The position numbers were made by a program, and so were the translations under genes. A stretch of DNA of 64,000 nt from Nymphaea colorata. Lineage: Eukaryota; Streptophyta; Magnoliopsida; Nymphaeales; Nymphaeaceae. The notes beneath the pieces are model-generated. The model was not told the origin of the DNA. It saw only the letters and a program-made list of their open reading frames with translations, and did no database searches. This document shows positions 1 to 11,400 of the stretch, one piece after another (the first letter of the stretch is position 1; the number at the start of each line of letters is the position of its first letter). The DNA is taken from positions 16,929,616-16,993,615 of the forward strand of contig NC_045144.1 in assembly GCF_008831285.2 (NCBI RefSeq), in the 5' to 3' direction.

Positions 1-423
1 GCCAGAGTGGTCGATAGAATGCGTTGACAACTAGATGAAAGACTTTAATGTCTGGTTGACTTATGTTTATTAAACTTTTTCATTGGTACTAGTTGGGATG
101 CTGAAACTCTTACCCTTGCCCATCCCCAATAGCATGTGATTGCTTTTGGTGGCTTGGGATCGGCGTCGAGGCCTAGGCATCGGGTTGGCCCGGCCCGACA
201 CCCGAAAATCGAGTTCAAGCCAGGCTCGAAACCCCACATCCGAGCATGTGCCCAGCTTGGTTAAAACAAAAAAAATATTAATGTAAAACCAAAATTTTTA
301 AATATAAAATATTTTTTAGTAATAAAAAATGTATCATTATTAAATAAAATTAATATTAAAAAATAAATTGGTCCCGATGCCCAGGCTTAGTCCTGCTGTG
401 CTTTTCATTGGAACTAGAGATTA

Positions 424-735
424 AGGGGGTATTTGGATGACATCCATCTCTAACCCAATTTTGTAAAAACTAGCTTTTATGAAAACCAAGTTTTTCAATA
501 AGTTTTAGAAACTTGGCTTTTATGTTTTGGAGACATCCAAAACTTGATTTTGAATAGCTTATTGGGGATCAGGCTTGTCACTTTCTCTTACAAAGCCAGG
601 TTTTCTTAAAATTGGGTTTTCTTCAAACCAGTTTTGTTGGCACCCAAACACTCCAAAAACGTGGTTTTGGAGGGCAAAACTATGTTTTGTTTTGCATTCA
701 AAACGTGGATTTCAAGTGTCACCCAAGCATCCCCT
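424..735. mobile_element. hAT-like MITE, 312 bp
   Basis: The left end AGGGGGTATTTGGATGACA and the reverse complement of the right end, AGGGGATGCTTGGGTGACA, form imperfect terminal inverted repeats of about 19 bp. The interior has no coding capacity and is rich in TTTT/AAAA-flanked direct and inverted motifs. Flanking octamers AGAGATTA and TGAGATTT match at 6 of 8 positions, as expected for a decayed 8-bp hAT-type target duplication. Identical-length copies sit at 32352-32663 and 49247-49558. The copies near 15490 and 26690 have lost the right end. The superfamily call rests only on TIR style and TSD length. Confidence 0.65.
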
Positions 736-1489
736 TGAGATTTTTGAAAAAAAAAAGGTTCTTTATAGTCTTTTTACTTTTTCAATTTCCCCACCCATCA
801 AACATATTTTGTATAGCGAAAAGAGTTCCAACTTATTTATTCAGGTGTGAGGTATCTACGTTTGGAGCACACATCGGACCTATCAAGTTGTCGTCTCGTG
901 GAGAAACCACACGGATGGTCAATGGATCATGGATAACTCGTCAGTGACCCATTTTAAAGACTGGATCTGCGAAAAAATGGGAAAAGAAAAAAGAAAACGG
1001 GCCATACCGATGAGTGCAACTAAGGCGAAACGTCAAGAACATGGGGAATGGGGATGCAAACATGGGCTGCTTGCAGGCCATATACATTGCATGTCCTGTT
1101 TTCCCAGGAACGCCAAGTTGGAACGCTCTGTCCTCCCTTATTCTCTCCAACATGGCAGATAAGAACTCCCAGCTCCGTGGGTACCATTAGTATGCAACGA
1201 AAATAAAAGAAGTAAATGTCAATATTATATTAAATTTTGTAGAAAATGTGGTATTGATAAATAAAATTAATATATGTCAATATAAGATGAAAAAAAAAAA
1301 CTATTATTTGTTTGTCATCAGCTTAGCTCGGTAAAAAGTTTGCGCCTCTCTAAATCCTTTGATTTGGATACTTTTTTTTTTTTTACTTCTTTATGATGTA
1401 TAGGTATATTGGATCTATCATAAGGACCGTTTGATGAATGAAACCCGAGTAAAGAAGAAGTTCCATCATTCCTGGTTATAGGATGTCAG

Positions 1490-1710
1490 TGGATCAGATC
1501 TAAATTGGATATCCTTTTTTTCGGATATTCACATATTCAGATTTCAAGATATGAATAAAAAAAGTCATATCAGAATCCAAATCCAAAATCTGATTTCATG
1601 ATCCGTATCCGCTTTTTCTGATATTCACATATTCGTATTCAAAGATGAACAAAGAAAAGTCATATCCAAATTCACAATCCGAATCTGATTTTTATATTCG
1701 TACTTGAATG
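1490..1710. repeat. Degenerate internal repeats rich in GGATATTCACATATTC
   Basis: A motif close to CGGATATTCACATATTC occurs near 1520 and again near 1615, each followed by a related run of GAATCCAAATCC-like words. The same arrangement is present at about 33430-33640 and 50320-50530. It is non-coding; I do not recognise the parent element. Confidence 0.5.
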
Positions 1711-3633
1711 CAAATCCGAATTTTGAACCAAATGTGGCCAATTTTCAAAATGTAACCGATGTGAATATAGAATATTTATTTAAAACTAAATCCGTTAAAT
1801 CTGAGTATGGTCATGTATATCGAAACTAGAATCTCCTCGGATGTCATTTCCTAAATCTGAATCAGCGGTTCCCTGAGTAAAACATTAAAAAAAAAACATC
1901 AGTTTGAAAATCAATGAGAATACTTGAAAATTATCTGTTAAAAAATAAAAACAGCATTGATTTAAAAAAGATTACCAAAATATTCAAAGCAGTACGTAGT
2001 TAAAACAGACATTATTACTGTTCTACAATCGGGCATCAAACTGGTTCGGTTGAAGCCAATTCAGGCGCTGATTCTGAAGACTGTAGCGCTTAGTGTATAA
2101 ATATACGTAGGGACTTCCCCAAGATACACGTTTTCAAGGCAAGGTGAGCTTTATAAGGAACCAAAAGTTTCCTACTAGAACATTGGTCTCTGATCATATA
2201 TGGTCATGAACAAGGTATGTTCTGCGTTCACAATCCCACAGAGAAATTTTTCAACCATTCTTTTATTGAAAGATAATTATTAAAACAGGCCAAGTGGTTA
2301 CATATAAGGACATATGAATAGGTGATCCAGGTACGAGCAAATCTATTCATCAATAGGGCATTCTTCCAAGATAGGATCCTTTCTGTCAATTTTTTTTTTA
2401 AATTATTGTATGCGAGTAACATAATGATATATTCACCTTATTTGAGATTTAGTTCTTTTGAAGCAGGTTAGATATTGTTTCTGCCGATTTGTCCTGCTTG
2501 TCCTCTTATGTAGAGTGGAATATTAGGTTCGTGCCTTTAGCTAATAATCACTCCAAACTTTTGAAGCTCAAGATTCTAACTCCAGCATGCATTGGCGCTA
2601 CAGGCCACCCTACACCAACCAAACTCTTCCTGACTCTACAGCGCAAAAATATGATTTTGGATATTATCCGGTTCCTTGATTATATTCTGAAACAAATAAG
2701 CCTGGTTAATTTGATCAGGAATTAGAGCCCAATTAGTCATCAAACTTGAGTCCGTTAATGAACGATCTTCTTACTGGTTCCAATCCCTATCTGATTCCTG
2801 GGGTATGTGAAAACTCCAACTCGGCTGTGTATTGTTTATATAGGAATCCAAATCTAATACCAAGAATGCTAGAAGAACGAAGTATCTCTATGATTGGATG
2901 TGAGTAGGAAAAGTATTTTGTCCTACTTCTTGGTGAAGTTGTTGTATCTCATTAGAGGAACCCGGTAATAATAATGTCTAATTCAATTAGGTTGTGTTTG
3001 ATGGCCTTGGATCTGCATAAAAATGTGTGTTTTAGGAGAGCATGGATTTTAAATCCACTCCAACCATAGATTTAAGGTGGGATGGGGGGAGGTCTGACCT
3101 TAAATCCATGAATCTAAGATCCCAAAATTTTAGATCACTATAGATCTCAGATCCGTGATAAAACGATCATAACCTTATGATCCAAATATTGATTAAAAAG
3201 CTTAGAAATAAAGGGTGGGCAATAGGTTGGGTACTCAATGCATAGTTGGGTATTTCACTTGTAATGGACCAGACTTGGGTTTGTTATTAAACACCTGGAT
3301 CGGCCCGATCCAAATATTCACCAGATTGGGTTGACCGGAGTTGGGTATTGTGGGGCCGACTTGGCGGGTATATATATGTGTGTATGTGTGTGCCATCTAT
3401 TTCCTTGTGTATGTGTGCCATCTTTAGCATACGACACCAGCAATCGTTTCACTTAGAAATTATTGGTGCATTGTTCATGCACTTATTTGGAAACTTTCAT
3501 GGCACTTTAAAACCTCTTGATCCATCGCTTAGGGTTTTTTAAATACTAAAATATGAAATATTAAGGGTTTCAAATATAGGTGGACATCCAACCAAACTGC
3601 CCGCCACTTTACTGTTTTGAGATTTTTTTCCTT
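1711..3633. other. Non-coding spacer upstream of the X8 gene
   Basis: No ORF here has recognisable protein similarity. Most of it aligns with spacer upstream of the X8 pseudogenes near 33650-35040. The part 2500-3230 differs from units 1 and 2, but its TTCTTACTGGTTCCAATCCC segment near 2770 recurs near 16905, so it belongs to the older repeat version. A short (GT/TA)-rich tract lies near 3370-3400. Confidence 0.5.
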
Positions 3634-3640
3634 TATAAAT
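3634..3640 (+). promoter_or_regulatory. TATA box of the X8 gene
   Basis: TATAAAT is followed by AGAGAGACGC and lies 99 bp upstream of the chosen ATG at 3739. The same box and context recur at 35047-35053 and 51942-51948 upstream of the pseudogene copies, which supports it as the ancestral core promoter. The transcription start would be expected near 3665. Confidence 0.65.
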
Positions 3641-3738
3641 AGAGAGACGCTACCCGCCACTCTTACTTGCAAGCGCATCATAGACCACCTGAACATCAAT
3701 CTTTCTTCTTCTGCTCCTGTGATGGAAGCTAGAGTGAC

Positions 3739-5475
3739 ATGAATTCCTTGGTTCTTCTTCTCCTGATGTTAATCTTCAGTCATGGTACTGAGATCTCCTA
3801 TTGTTGCTTTGTTATCTCACTTTATTCTTTCCCCTTGTTTCTACAGTCGTAATCTCGAGTCCTGCCTATACTTTTATGCTGCATATCTTGAAATTGTGAA
3901 TATATTTTTCTTTCTTGTCAGCTTCAATCTTCACAAATAACTTCTCATTTTGTTTTCGTGTTTTGACATTATTTTCAGGGTCATTCGTGAAGGTGGTAAA
4001 CGGGCAGGTACTTTTCTACATTCTGAAATGATTAATGTACTTGTTTTAGAATCAAATGGTTCCGATAAACTACCCGCTTCAGTACTCCATACTTTCTGCC
4101 TCGTTCTTCTTTTCTTTTGGTTTCCAATTTGAGTTTCTCAAGAATGACAGTGCCCTGTTTGTCTCCTTTCCATTTTTTTTTTTTACTATTGTTAGTGCTA
4201 AGCAAATGGTCCCAATTAACCATGTCTAATCATCAAATAGTATATCTCAAATAAATGAATGCTGAGATTTCTTTCCTTACCATTGCTTCTTGCAACAGAA
4301 TTACTTGACTACGATGCTACATATATATTAGTTCTTCTACCCTTAAATAGGCATTTCTATTTTTTCTGCTCTATTACTTCTTGAAATTACAAATTCCATA
4401 GCTGATTTCTTTTTCCAATAGATCAATTGTACTTTATGTATATACCTTCCAATTTAACGTTTCAACTTGTTATTAAAAGAAATTACTGGTGCCCAAAAGT
4501 GTTAGAGGTTCATGATTAAGTGAACTGGCTTAAAATTTCTAAGTGTCCACCTGTACCATACTAAATTCGACTCTGACCTGATCATCTGTAATGTATTTTG
4601 CTGTTCCGGATTTGATCCATCTCCTGTACTCAGATCATTTGTTAAAGAAGGTTTATAACTAATTAAGGGGAGTGTCTGATGAGCAGAATAGTTTTCAACA
4701 TAAAGAAACTCACTCTTCATATTGCCTCTTAGTTTAAAGGGAAAAAGAAAATCCATCAAATGCCACTTAAAGATTTTATACTTCAAAATGAAATCTATAA
4801 CACAGCTTGGTTGTGAACAGAAGCACACATGGTGCATAGCGAGGCCCTCTAGTGAAGAAACTATGCTTCAGAACAACATTGATTTTGCTTGCTCCAATGG
4901 CGTCGACTGCAGCGTCCTGGCTTCAGGGCAGGCCTGCTCTCTCCCAGACACCATAATCAACCATGCCTCCGTTGTCATGAACCTCTACTACAGTGCCAAT
5001 GGCAGGCAGCCCCACACTTGTAGCTTTGGCAATTCTGGCCTGATCACCACTGTCGACCCAAGTAAGCCTTCCCTCTCTCTCTCTCTCTCTCTCTCGATAT
5101 ATATATATATATATAATACAGAAAAAATAAAAATGAGCAGACCAACTTCAAATGTCAGGTGTGATAGCATTTGAAGTGCCAAATGTTTTTGCAATAAGTG
5201 AATTCTATGTAATTACTGGGCTTTTGTATTGTAGGCCCATGTTTGCAGGTTATGGGAATTTACTTTAAGCTGTTAGTTGACAACTTTTCCATTGAAAGAG
5301 CAGTTCTTATTAGGAAAATCATAAAGTTTATTCCCTTTGTTTTTGGAATTGTAAACAAAAGGTAAGCCTGAAATGGAAATCTCCCTATTCCTTAGGTGGG
5401 AGTGAACTTGAAATGCCAAGCAGAAACTAATGCAGTTCCTGTTTTGCAGGCTATGGCAGCTGTGTCTATCCGTAA
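3739..5475 (+). CDS. X8-domain (CBM43) secreted protein, PDCB-like, four exons
   Basis: Spliced model: exons 3739-3784, 3979-4007, 4821-5061 and 5450-5475, about 113 residues. All introns are GT-AG, and phases join cleanly, with codons split at exon 1/2 and exon 3/4. Exon 1 encodes a hydrophobic signal peptide (MNSLVLLLLMLIFSHG). Exon 3 encodes the X8 domain: HTWCIARPS, NNIDFACSNGVDCS, the CSLP motif, HASVVMNLYY and HTCSFGNSG. Exon 4 completes DPSYGSCVYP, the usual domain end. The six family cysteines are present. Family knowledge: X8/CBM43 proteins bind callose (beta-1,3-glucan) in cell walls, including at plasmodesmata. No hydrophobic GPI-anchor tail is encoded, so a soluble secreted form is likely. 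The ATG at 3722 used in frame in other copies is frameshifted here by loss of one C, so 3739 is the start. A Copia element lies 33 bp after the stop. Whether it is expressed is unknown. Confidence 0.82.
5073..5115. repeat. (CT)n(AT)n microsatellite beside a splice donor
   Basis: About 11 CT and 9 AT dinucleotides start roughly 11 bp after the donor GT of X8 intron 3. The equivalent tract in units 1 and 2 is pure CT (about 16 and 15 repeats, near 36251-36282 and 53146-53175). The length differs between copies. Confidence 0.85.
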
Positions 5476-5508
5476 AGATGCTATAGCAGGAGAAAATGAA
5501 GTAGAATC

Positions 5509-5985
5509 TGTAAGATCATTTGGTGGGCCAGCATATGTCTATGAGGAATTTCAGACATTATGGCTGTCTTAACGTAAATATCCGCTTAAGTGATTGCATT
5601 TTGGGATATTACGTCATTTTAGATGGTATGGGGTAATTTTGAAATGTATAGATACCAGTACGGAATTACGGACTCTTTGATGGGTTGAATCCGTAATTGT
5701 CCTTATTATATAATGGTAGTGGTCCCTGGGGTCGTGCAAGGGTTTTTGCCAGAAACATTGGTTTCTAGGGTTTTCCTCTTCCCCATCTGAGAGAGACCTA
5801 AAGCGCGCCGCACGTACCCTAGAAGACCCTGCTGCGATCTTCCCGTGCACCAGATCAGATGGATTCTGGTACGCTTCCGCTTCAGTTTAAGGTTTCGTTT
5901 ATTTCAATGATTTAGCAAGAGCATGATCCTGTTTAGGGTATATACGTTTGGTTTTGTATATGCGTTATGGGGAGAAATTCCAACA
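5509..5985 (+). repeat. Copia 5' LTR
   Basis: TG...CA ends; 477 bp, matching 11416-11892 at the same length. A related but diverged LTR occurs alone at 36410-36869 and 53303-53762. Confidence 0.93.
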
Positions 5986-5987
5986 TT

Positions 5988-5999
5988 TGGTATCAGAGC
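5988..5999 (+). promoter_or_regulatory. Copia primer binding site (initiator Met tRNA type)
   Basis: TGGTATCAGAGC lies two bases after the 5' LTR. It is the standard plant Copia primer site complementary to the 3' end of initiator methionine tRNA. Confidence 0.9.
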
Positions 6000-6111
6000 C
6001 TATGTTCTTCGTTAAATTGTTGAATTTTTTTGGATGATTTTGTACGTCTTGCCGTTGGGTTCATCCCTGTCCTTCGGCTGCAAGTATTGTTTTCAAAAAA
6101 AAAAAAATTTT

Positions 6112-6745
6112 AGGGTTGAGGGCGTGCGACGGAAGCCGTCGGGCTTCCGTTGCAGCCATGAGGAGGATTGGGCAAGGGGACGGCCGGATCGGTGGGCGTC
6201 CATCGCTGGTAGGCGATGGCAGGCTTCCGGTAGTCGTGAGGAAACCCCGACGGCGGCCACCCACACTGTGGGTGGCCTGCGGTGCCCTCTACGCCTCAGA
6301 TGCAACCGTAAGGGCAGGAACAAGGGAAAACGGCGGCATACAGGGCGATGGCCGGTCATAGGCCTGCCGGCGACTTTCATGTCGCCGGACGGGGCCGTGC
6401 GACCCTCAGGCGTCCACCCACGGTCTCCGGCGGGCCGCCGGTGGCTTCGTCGCCGCTGCAACACACAAAAAAACGACAAGAAAAGGGGCAGATGTTCAAA
6501 ACAGAGAAAACCCGTGGAATCCGGCGGCTTGCGGCAGGCATCGGCCCGCCATCGCCGCCACCGACGTCCGGCGGCCCTTGCGGCACCCGCTGGCGCCCAC
6601 CCAAGGCTCCCGGAGGTCTGCCGGTGGTGAATCCGCCGTTCGCTGCCGTTCGGCGTCAGGCAGGCGAACGGCGGTTTCGGTCGAGTGGAGACGACGCTCG
6701 GGCGGTCTAGCCGGGTCGGTTCGGGTCGGGTCTTGACAGACCCGA
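6112..6745. other. GC-rich island inside the Copia leader
   Basis: A sharply GC-rich block (CGGCGG, CCGGCG and GTCGCCG words) sits in an otherwise AT-rich element. It is bounded by A-runs at about 6095-6107 and 6765-6780. Several overlapping ORFs cross it on both strands (up to about 250 codons). All have Arg/Pro/Gly/Ala-rich low-complexity translations, as GC-rich DNA gives in any frame. I recognise no domain. It may be a captured host fragment or an expanded leader; the sequence does not decide between these. Confidence 0.6.
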
Positions 6746-6837
6746 TCCGGATCCAACAGTTTTTAAAAAAAAAAAAAAAATTTGTTTGCCGCCTCGCGCC
6801 CGAGCCCCGTTTAATTATAAAGAAACGGTTCATCATT

Positions 6838-7050
6838 GTCAAACCGGTTCTGTAAAGACTCGAACCGGTTCATTCGGTTTCAGACCGGTTCAATACGATT
6901 CAGAACCGATTCGGACCATTTTGAGACCGGTTAATTCAGTTTTTTAACCTATTTTTGCCATTTTTTTTTTAACTGGTTCATTGGGATTTAGAACCGATAC
7001 GGTCTATTTTTGACCGGTACGTCCAATTTTTAGACTGGTTCAGCCCTATG
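6838..7050. repeat. Degenerate array of ACCGGTTC-like motifs in the Copia leader
   Basis: At least eight variants of ACCGGTTCA (AACCGGTTC, GACCGGTTC, AACCGATTC, GACTGGTTC and similar) are spaced about 15-40 bp apart. The core ACCGGT is palindromic, so each copy reads similarly on both strands. It is non-coding and its function is unknown. Confidence 0.6.
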
Positions 7051-7834
7051 TAGGGGTATGCGGGTGTTCTAATTGTGGTTTAAGAACGATACGGGCCATT
7101 TTAAGGCCGATTCAGTAGTTCTTGACCCTCTTAAGCACGATTATGATACTGGTTTATAAGTTTTGGACTCTTTTGGGCTCATTTCATTGAATCATTTTGG
7201 TTTTGGATTTAATGTAGGGCATACGCGTATGGTAATTTGTTTTATGCATCAGGTTTTGGATTCAATGAATGACAAATTTTGTATGTAAATTTTAATTCAT
7301 GTATCATGTTTTGCATGTTATTAAAATTATGGGTGTACATTAGATGAATGTTCGGATTATGAATTTTGATCTTTGGCCATGTCTGTTGTTTGAAATGAGT
7401 ACGTTTGTACTTTATGTCGCCAAAGTGACCTCTGTTGTACGAATTTGCTTGTTTTAAACATTAGATGATAGTATACTTGATCCATGCGAACAATGATCAG
7501 CCCAAAGGAGGATTGTTGTTTGGTCAGGTTTAAGTATACAAGGCAATGAATATGTGATAATTTTTCAGGTTTCCATGTGAATAGCGAGTCAATCCAAAGA
7601 TAGGCTCGTTCTTTGACAGGGTTAATTATTCATATTCATTGTTGACTAAGAATACCACTTGCAGTTAGTATTTCAATCCAAAGATTGGATATTAACGTTG
7701 CACCGGTAACTTGTGATGGGATTTAGGTCATTGTATTTAAATTCATTTATATTTGTTGTTTCATCTTTGTGCATGTATTGATTGTGAGCATGTTTGGTAT
7801 TTTTGTTGTTCTTTGTACAGTGAGTTCTGCTTCT
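7051..7834 (+). other. Remainder of Copia leader
   Basis: AT-rich and non-coding. A pyrimidine-rich stretch ending TTTGTACAG at 7820 resembles a splice acceptor 15 bp before the gag ATG, so the 1.8 kb leader could be spliced out. That is inference only; no donor was fixed. Confidence 0.4.
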
Positions 7835-8650
7835 ATGATATCTGCAAATTTGAGTACTGTTCCTGAGTTAAATGGTTCGAATTTTAAGGACTGAAAAGAA
7901 ACTGTTATGATTGTTCTGAGTTGTATGGATCTTGACCTTGCATTTAGGGAGTTGTGCCCACCTCATCCAACAGATCAAAGTTCCCATGAGGATAAGCGGT
8001 ACTTTGAACGGTGGGAACGCTCAAACCGCATGTGTCTAATGATCATGAAGAGATCAATCCCAGAAAATTTTCGGGGATCTATTACTGAAAAGTCTAGTGC
8101 CAAGGCGTTCCTTGAAGAGATTGAAAAACGTTTTGCTAAAATTGAAAAGGCTGAAACAAGCACTCTTTTGAGTAAACTTGTGACGCTGATGTTTAAAGGA
8201 AAGGGGAACATACGGGAGCACATTATGGAAATGTCTCATCTTGTTTCAAAATTACAGGCACTAGGTCTGAGGTTACCTGAAGATTTTATAGTGCATATGG
8301 TTCTTCTTTCTCTTCCACCACAGTTTGGACAGTTTAAAGTTAGTTATAACTGTCAGAAGGAGAAATGGACTCTTAATGAGCTCATTTCGCACTGTGTGGA
8401 AGAAGAGGAGAGATTGAAGCATGATAGGATAGAAAGTGCTCACTTGGCTACTACGCCTAAAAGTAAGAAAAGAAAGACGGCTAAAGAAATTACAGTTGAT
8501 CACGCATCCATCAAGAAACAAAAGAAGCATAAGGAAGGCAAATCAAGTTGCTTCTTTTGCAAGGGTGAAGGTCATATGAAGGAGGATTGTACTGAGTATC
8601 ACGCATGGCGTGAAATGGAGGGTACACTTCTCACTTTGGGTTTGTTCTGA
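7835..8650 (+). pseudogene. Copia gag (UBN2-type), broken
   Basis: Gag packages the element RNA into virus-like particles. The natural start is probably ATG 7835. A TGA at 7892-7894 interrupts codon 20, at the position where gag proteins of this type usually have Trp (inference from family). The frame is then open to 8650. The C-terminal CCHC knuckle (CFFCKGEGHMKEDC) is present near 8551-8592 and is preceded by a Lys-rich basic segment. The reading frame ends because of an apparent one-base insertion near 8638-8641; the protease frame continues one base over. In an intact Copia element gag and pol are one continuous frame. Confidence 0.85.
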
Positions 8651-11020
8651 GGTTAATTTAATTTCAGTACCAAGGCACTTGTGGGTAGATTCGGTTGCTA
8701 CTACTCACATAAGTGTTTATTGTGCAGGGCTGCCTAAATTGTCAGACGCCAATTGATGCTGAAAGATTCATCGATGAGGGCGATGACATGAAGGCGAAGA
8801 TTGAAGCCATAGCAGATTTTTTGTTATCGTTAAAGACTGGTTGCTATTTGAATTTGACAAAAACTTATGTGGTACCGTCTTTTAGATGGAATTTGATTCA
8901 TATTTCTTCATTGAACAAGTTTGGTTATTATTGTTCATTTGGAGAAAGTAAATTTAAGTTGTTTCTGCACTCAAATTTGATTGCCACTGGTTCTTTGTCT
9001 AGTAGCGATAACATTTATTTGCTTGATATGGTTGCTTCATATAATGAAATCTTGCATGTTACGTCTAGTGGTACTAAAAGTAAAATTAGCAAATTAGAAT
9101 TCTATTATGTTGTGGCATTGGCGCTTAGGACATATCTCTGAAAAGAGAATATAAAGGCTCATGTCAAAAGGAATTCTGGAGTCCCTTGATTTTGCAGATT
9201 TTAGTGTTTGCATTGAATGTATAAAGGGAAAATGAACAAACATTAAGGGGTTATAAGTTTTATAATCCATTCAGTAAGTCTTTCTTTGAAAAGGAAAATG
9301 CCCATTTCTTTGAGGATATTGAGTTTGGGGAGGTGATCAGGTTAGAAGCATTGCCTTTGAAGAGGGACCTGAGTCCACTCTATTCAGAAGAAGGCAATGA
9401 TGTCGATCTCCATACTGAAGAACAAACTCAACAACCTCAAGAAAATCAAGTAGAGGTGCCACTGAGGAGATCCACTAGAGAGAGGAGAAATACAATTTCA
9501 AATGATTTTGTCTATCTCCAAGAACATGATGTTGATATGGGCTTAATGGAAGATGATCTTGTCAACCTCCAGCAAGCAATAAAGAGTTCTAAATCTCTTG
9601 AGCGGATGGATGCCATGAATGAGGAAATAAAGTCCATGATGGATAATGACGTATGGGAAGTTGTTCCTTTGCCTGAAGGTGTGAAACCCATTGGTTGTAA
9701 ATGGATATTTAAAACCAAGAGGGATTCATTAGGTAACATTGAAAGGTATAAAGTACATCTTGTCGTTAAGGGCTTTACTCAAAAGAAAGGCATTGATTAT
9801 ACAGAGACTTTCTCTCCAGTTTCGTTGAAAGACTCTTTCAGGACTATAATGGCACTTGTAGCTCATTTTGACTTAGAGCTGCATTAGATGGATGTTAAAA
9901 CAGCGTTTCTAAATAGAGACATTAATGAATTGATATATATGGTGCAACCAGAAAACTTTGCTTTAGGTGATGCAAAGAAAATGGTCTGCAAACTCAAGAA
10001 ATCCATCTATGGGCTAAAGCAAGTTTTCCAGTCAATGGTATTACAAACTTCATCAAGTTATAGTTTCATTTGGTTTCGAAATTAATATGGTTGATGAATG
10101 TGTATATTAAAAGTTCAGTGGGGGCAAATTTATCTTTCTAGTTTTATATGTCGATGATATATTGTTGGCAAGTAATGATGTTGGCATATTGCATGAAACT
10201 AAGATTTTTTGTCAACAAAAGTTTGACATGAAGGATCTTGGTTGTGCATCTTTTGTATTGGGGATCCAAATATTTCGAGATCGTTCTCGGGGTATTCTTG
10301 GATCATCACAAAAGGCCTACATTGATAAGGTGCTTCAGCGATATGACATGAAGGATTGTAAACCATGAAAGACTCCAGTTGCTAAATGAGACAAGTTTAG
10401 TCTCAAACAGTGCACTAAAAGTAAAATCGAATCTAAAGAAATGGAAAGGATTCCCTATTTGTCTGTTGTGGGAAGCCTTATGTATGTTCAGGTTTGTACT
10501 CGTTTGGATATTGCATTTATCATTGGAATGTTAGGCAGATACTTAAATGATCCTGGTATGGGTCATTGGAAAGCAGCCAAAAGAGTTTTGAGGTACTTAA
10601 AAGAACATAAGATTTTATGCTCACATACAGGAAGTCAGACCAGTGGGAGATCATTAGGTATTCAGATTCTGACTTTGCTGAGTGCCAAGATAATGACATT
10701 CAATCAGGTTTTGTGATTGCAGAATTTTGTCACGAGGCTGCACATTATATATGGTATAGAAATACCACTAAGGTTGTTGTGTAACAATAATTCAGCAGTC
10801 ATGTACTCTTATAACAGCCACAGTTTATCAAAGTCGAAGCACATCGACATTAAGTTTTTGGATTGTTAAAGAGGGGATACAGAATGGTCAGGTGTCTTTA
10901 GATCATATTGGGACAAACTCTATGATTGCGGATCCGCTTACTAAGGGTTTAACACATAAGGTCTTTCACGAACATGTTGTTCGTATCGGGGTGTTATCCT
11001 TGGATGATGTGCTGGTTTAG
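8651..11020 (+). pseudogene. Copia pol remnant: protease, integrase N-terminus, RT, RNase H
   Basis: Protease region near 8667-8720 reads LWVDSVATTH, where the family has the catalytic D-S-G-A; the Gly is Val. GAG-pre-integrase and the HHCC zinc region follow (8713-9235, including LGHISEKR and CIECIKGK in broken frames). The sequence then passes directly into YKFYNPFSKSFFE (about 9250-9300), which normally follows the integrase DDE core, so that core is deleted. The RT N-terminal part is at 9333-9887, a TAG follows at 9885-9887, then MDVKTAFLN; the catalytic YVDD is intact near 10147. RNase H and the C-terminal IADPLTKGL region end at the stop 11018-11020. Several stops and frameshifts separate the pieces. 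Confidence 0.88.
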
Positions 11021-11400
11021 TGGGAGTTTGTATTTTGTTTGCTCTTATGTATGGACACATATTCAGTTTTCTGCAAAATAATGTTTAAAGTTCTTTGGTT
11101 CCATTCTGTGTTTGTGTTTTGATCTCCATAAGGTTTTTAAAGTTGGACCAGTTGAGAATAGACATGTTGTAATCACATTACATGTAATTCTCATGCTATA
11201 CATCCATATCAGATCTATGTCATTGATTATGTTAACATTTGTGATCATTGAAGGTTTAGCTAATTTTTATTATAGTGAAAGCCGCTTTGGTTCTGTGTTG
11301 ATATGGTCATGGACGAGATTGGTGAAAATGACGTTTATAAGATAGCAATTATGAGCTCCTAAGGTTTTATGTAATGTCTGAATGTATTAAGACATATTTG

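Noticed and set aside
2985-3230. Possible second MITE (GGTTGTGTTTGATGGCC start)
   Set aside because: I found no matching inverted right end or target duplication.
4502-4837. 111-codon minus-strand ORF overlapping X8 intron 2 and exon 3
   Set aside because: Antisense to the X8 gene; the unit 1 and 2 counterpart is shorter and has no recognisable domain.
4722-5174. Reading the X8 gene as one 150-codon unspliced ORF
   Set aside because: The unspliced frame runs into the CT/AT microsatellite and lacks a signal peptide; the spliced four-exon model restores both the signal peptide and the family C-terminus.
6034-6842. Overlapping ORFs of 198, 249 and 120 codons on both strands as possible novel genes
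   Set aside because: They overlap each other in opposite strands within a GC-rich block where stops are rare, are Arg/Pro/Gly-rich, and lie inside the Copia leader. No domain or codon signal supports any of them.
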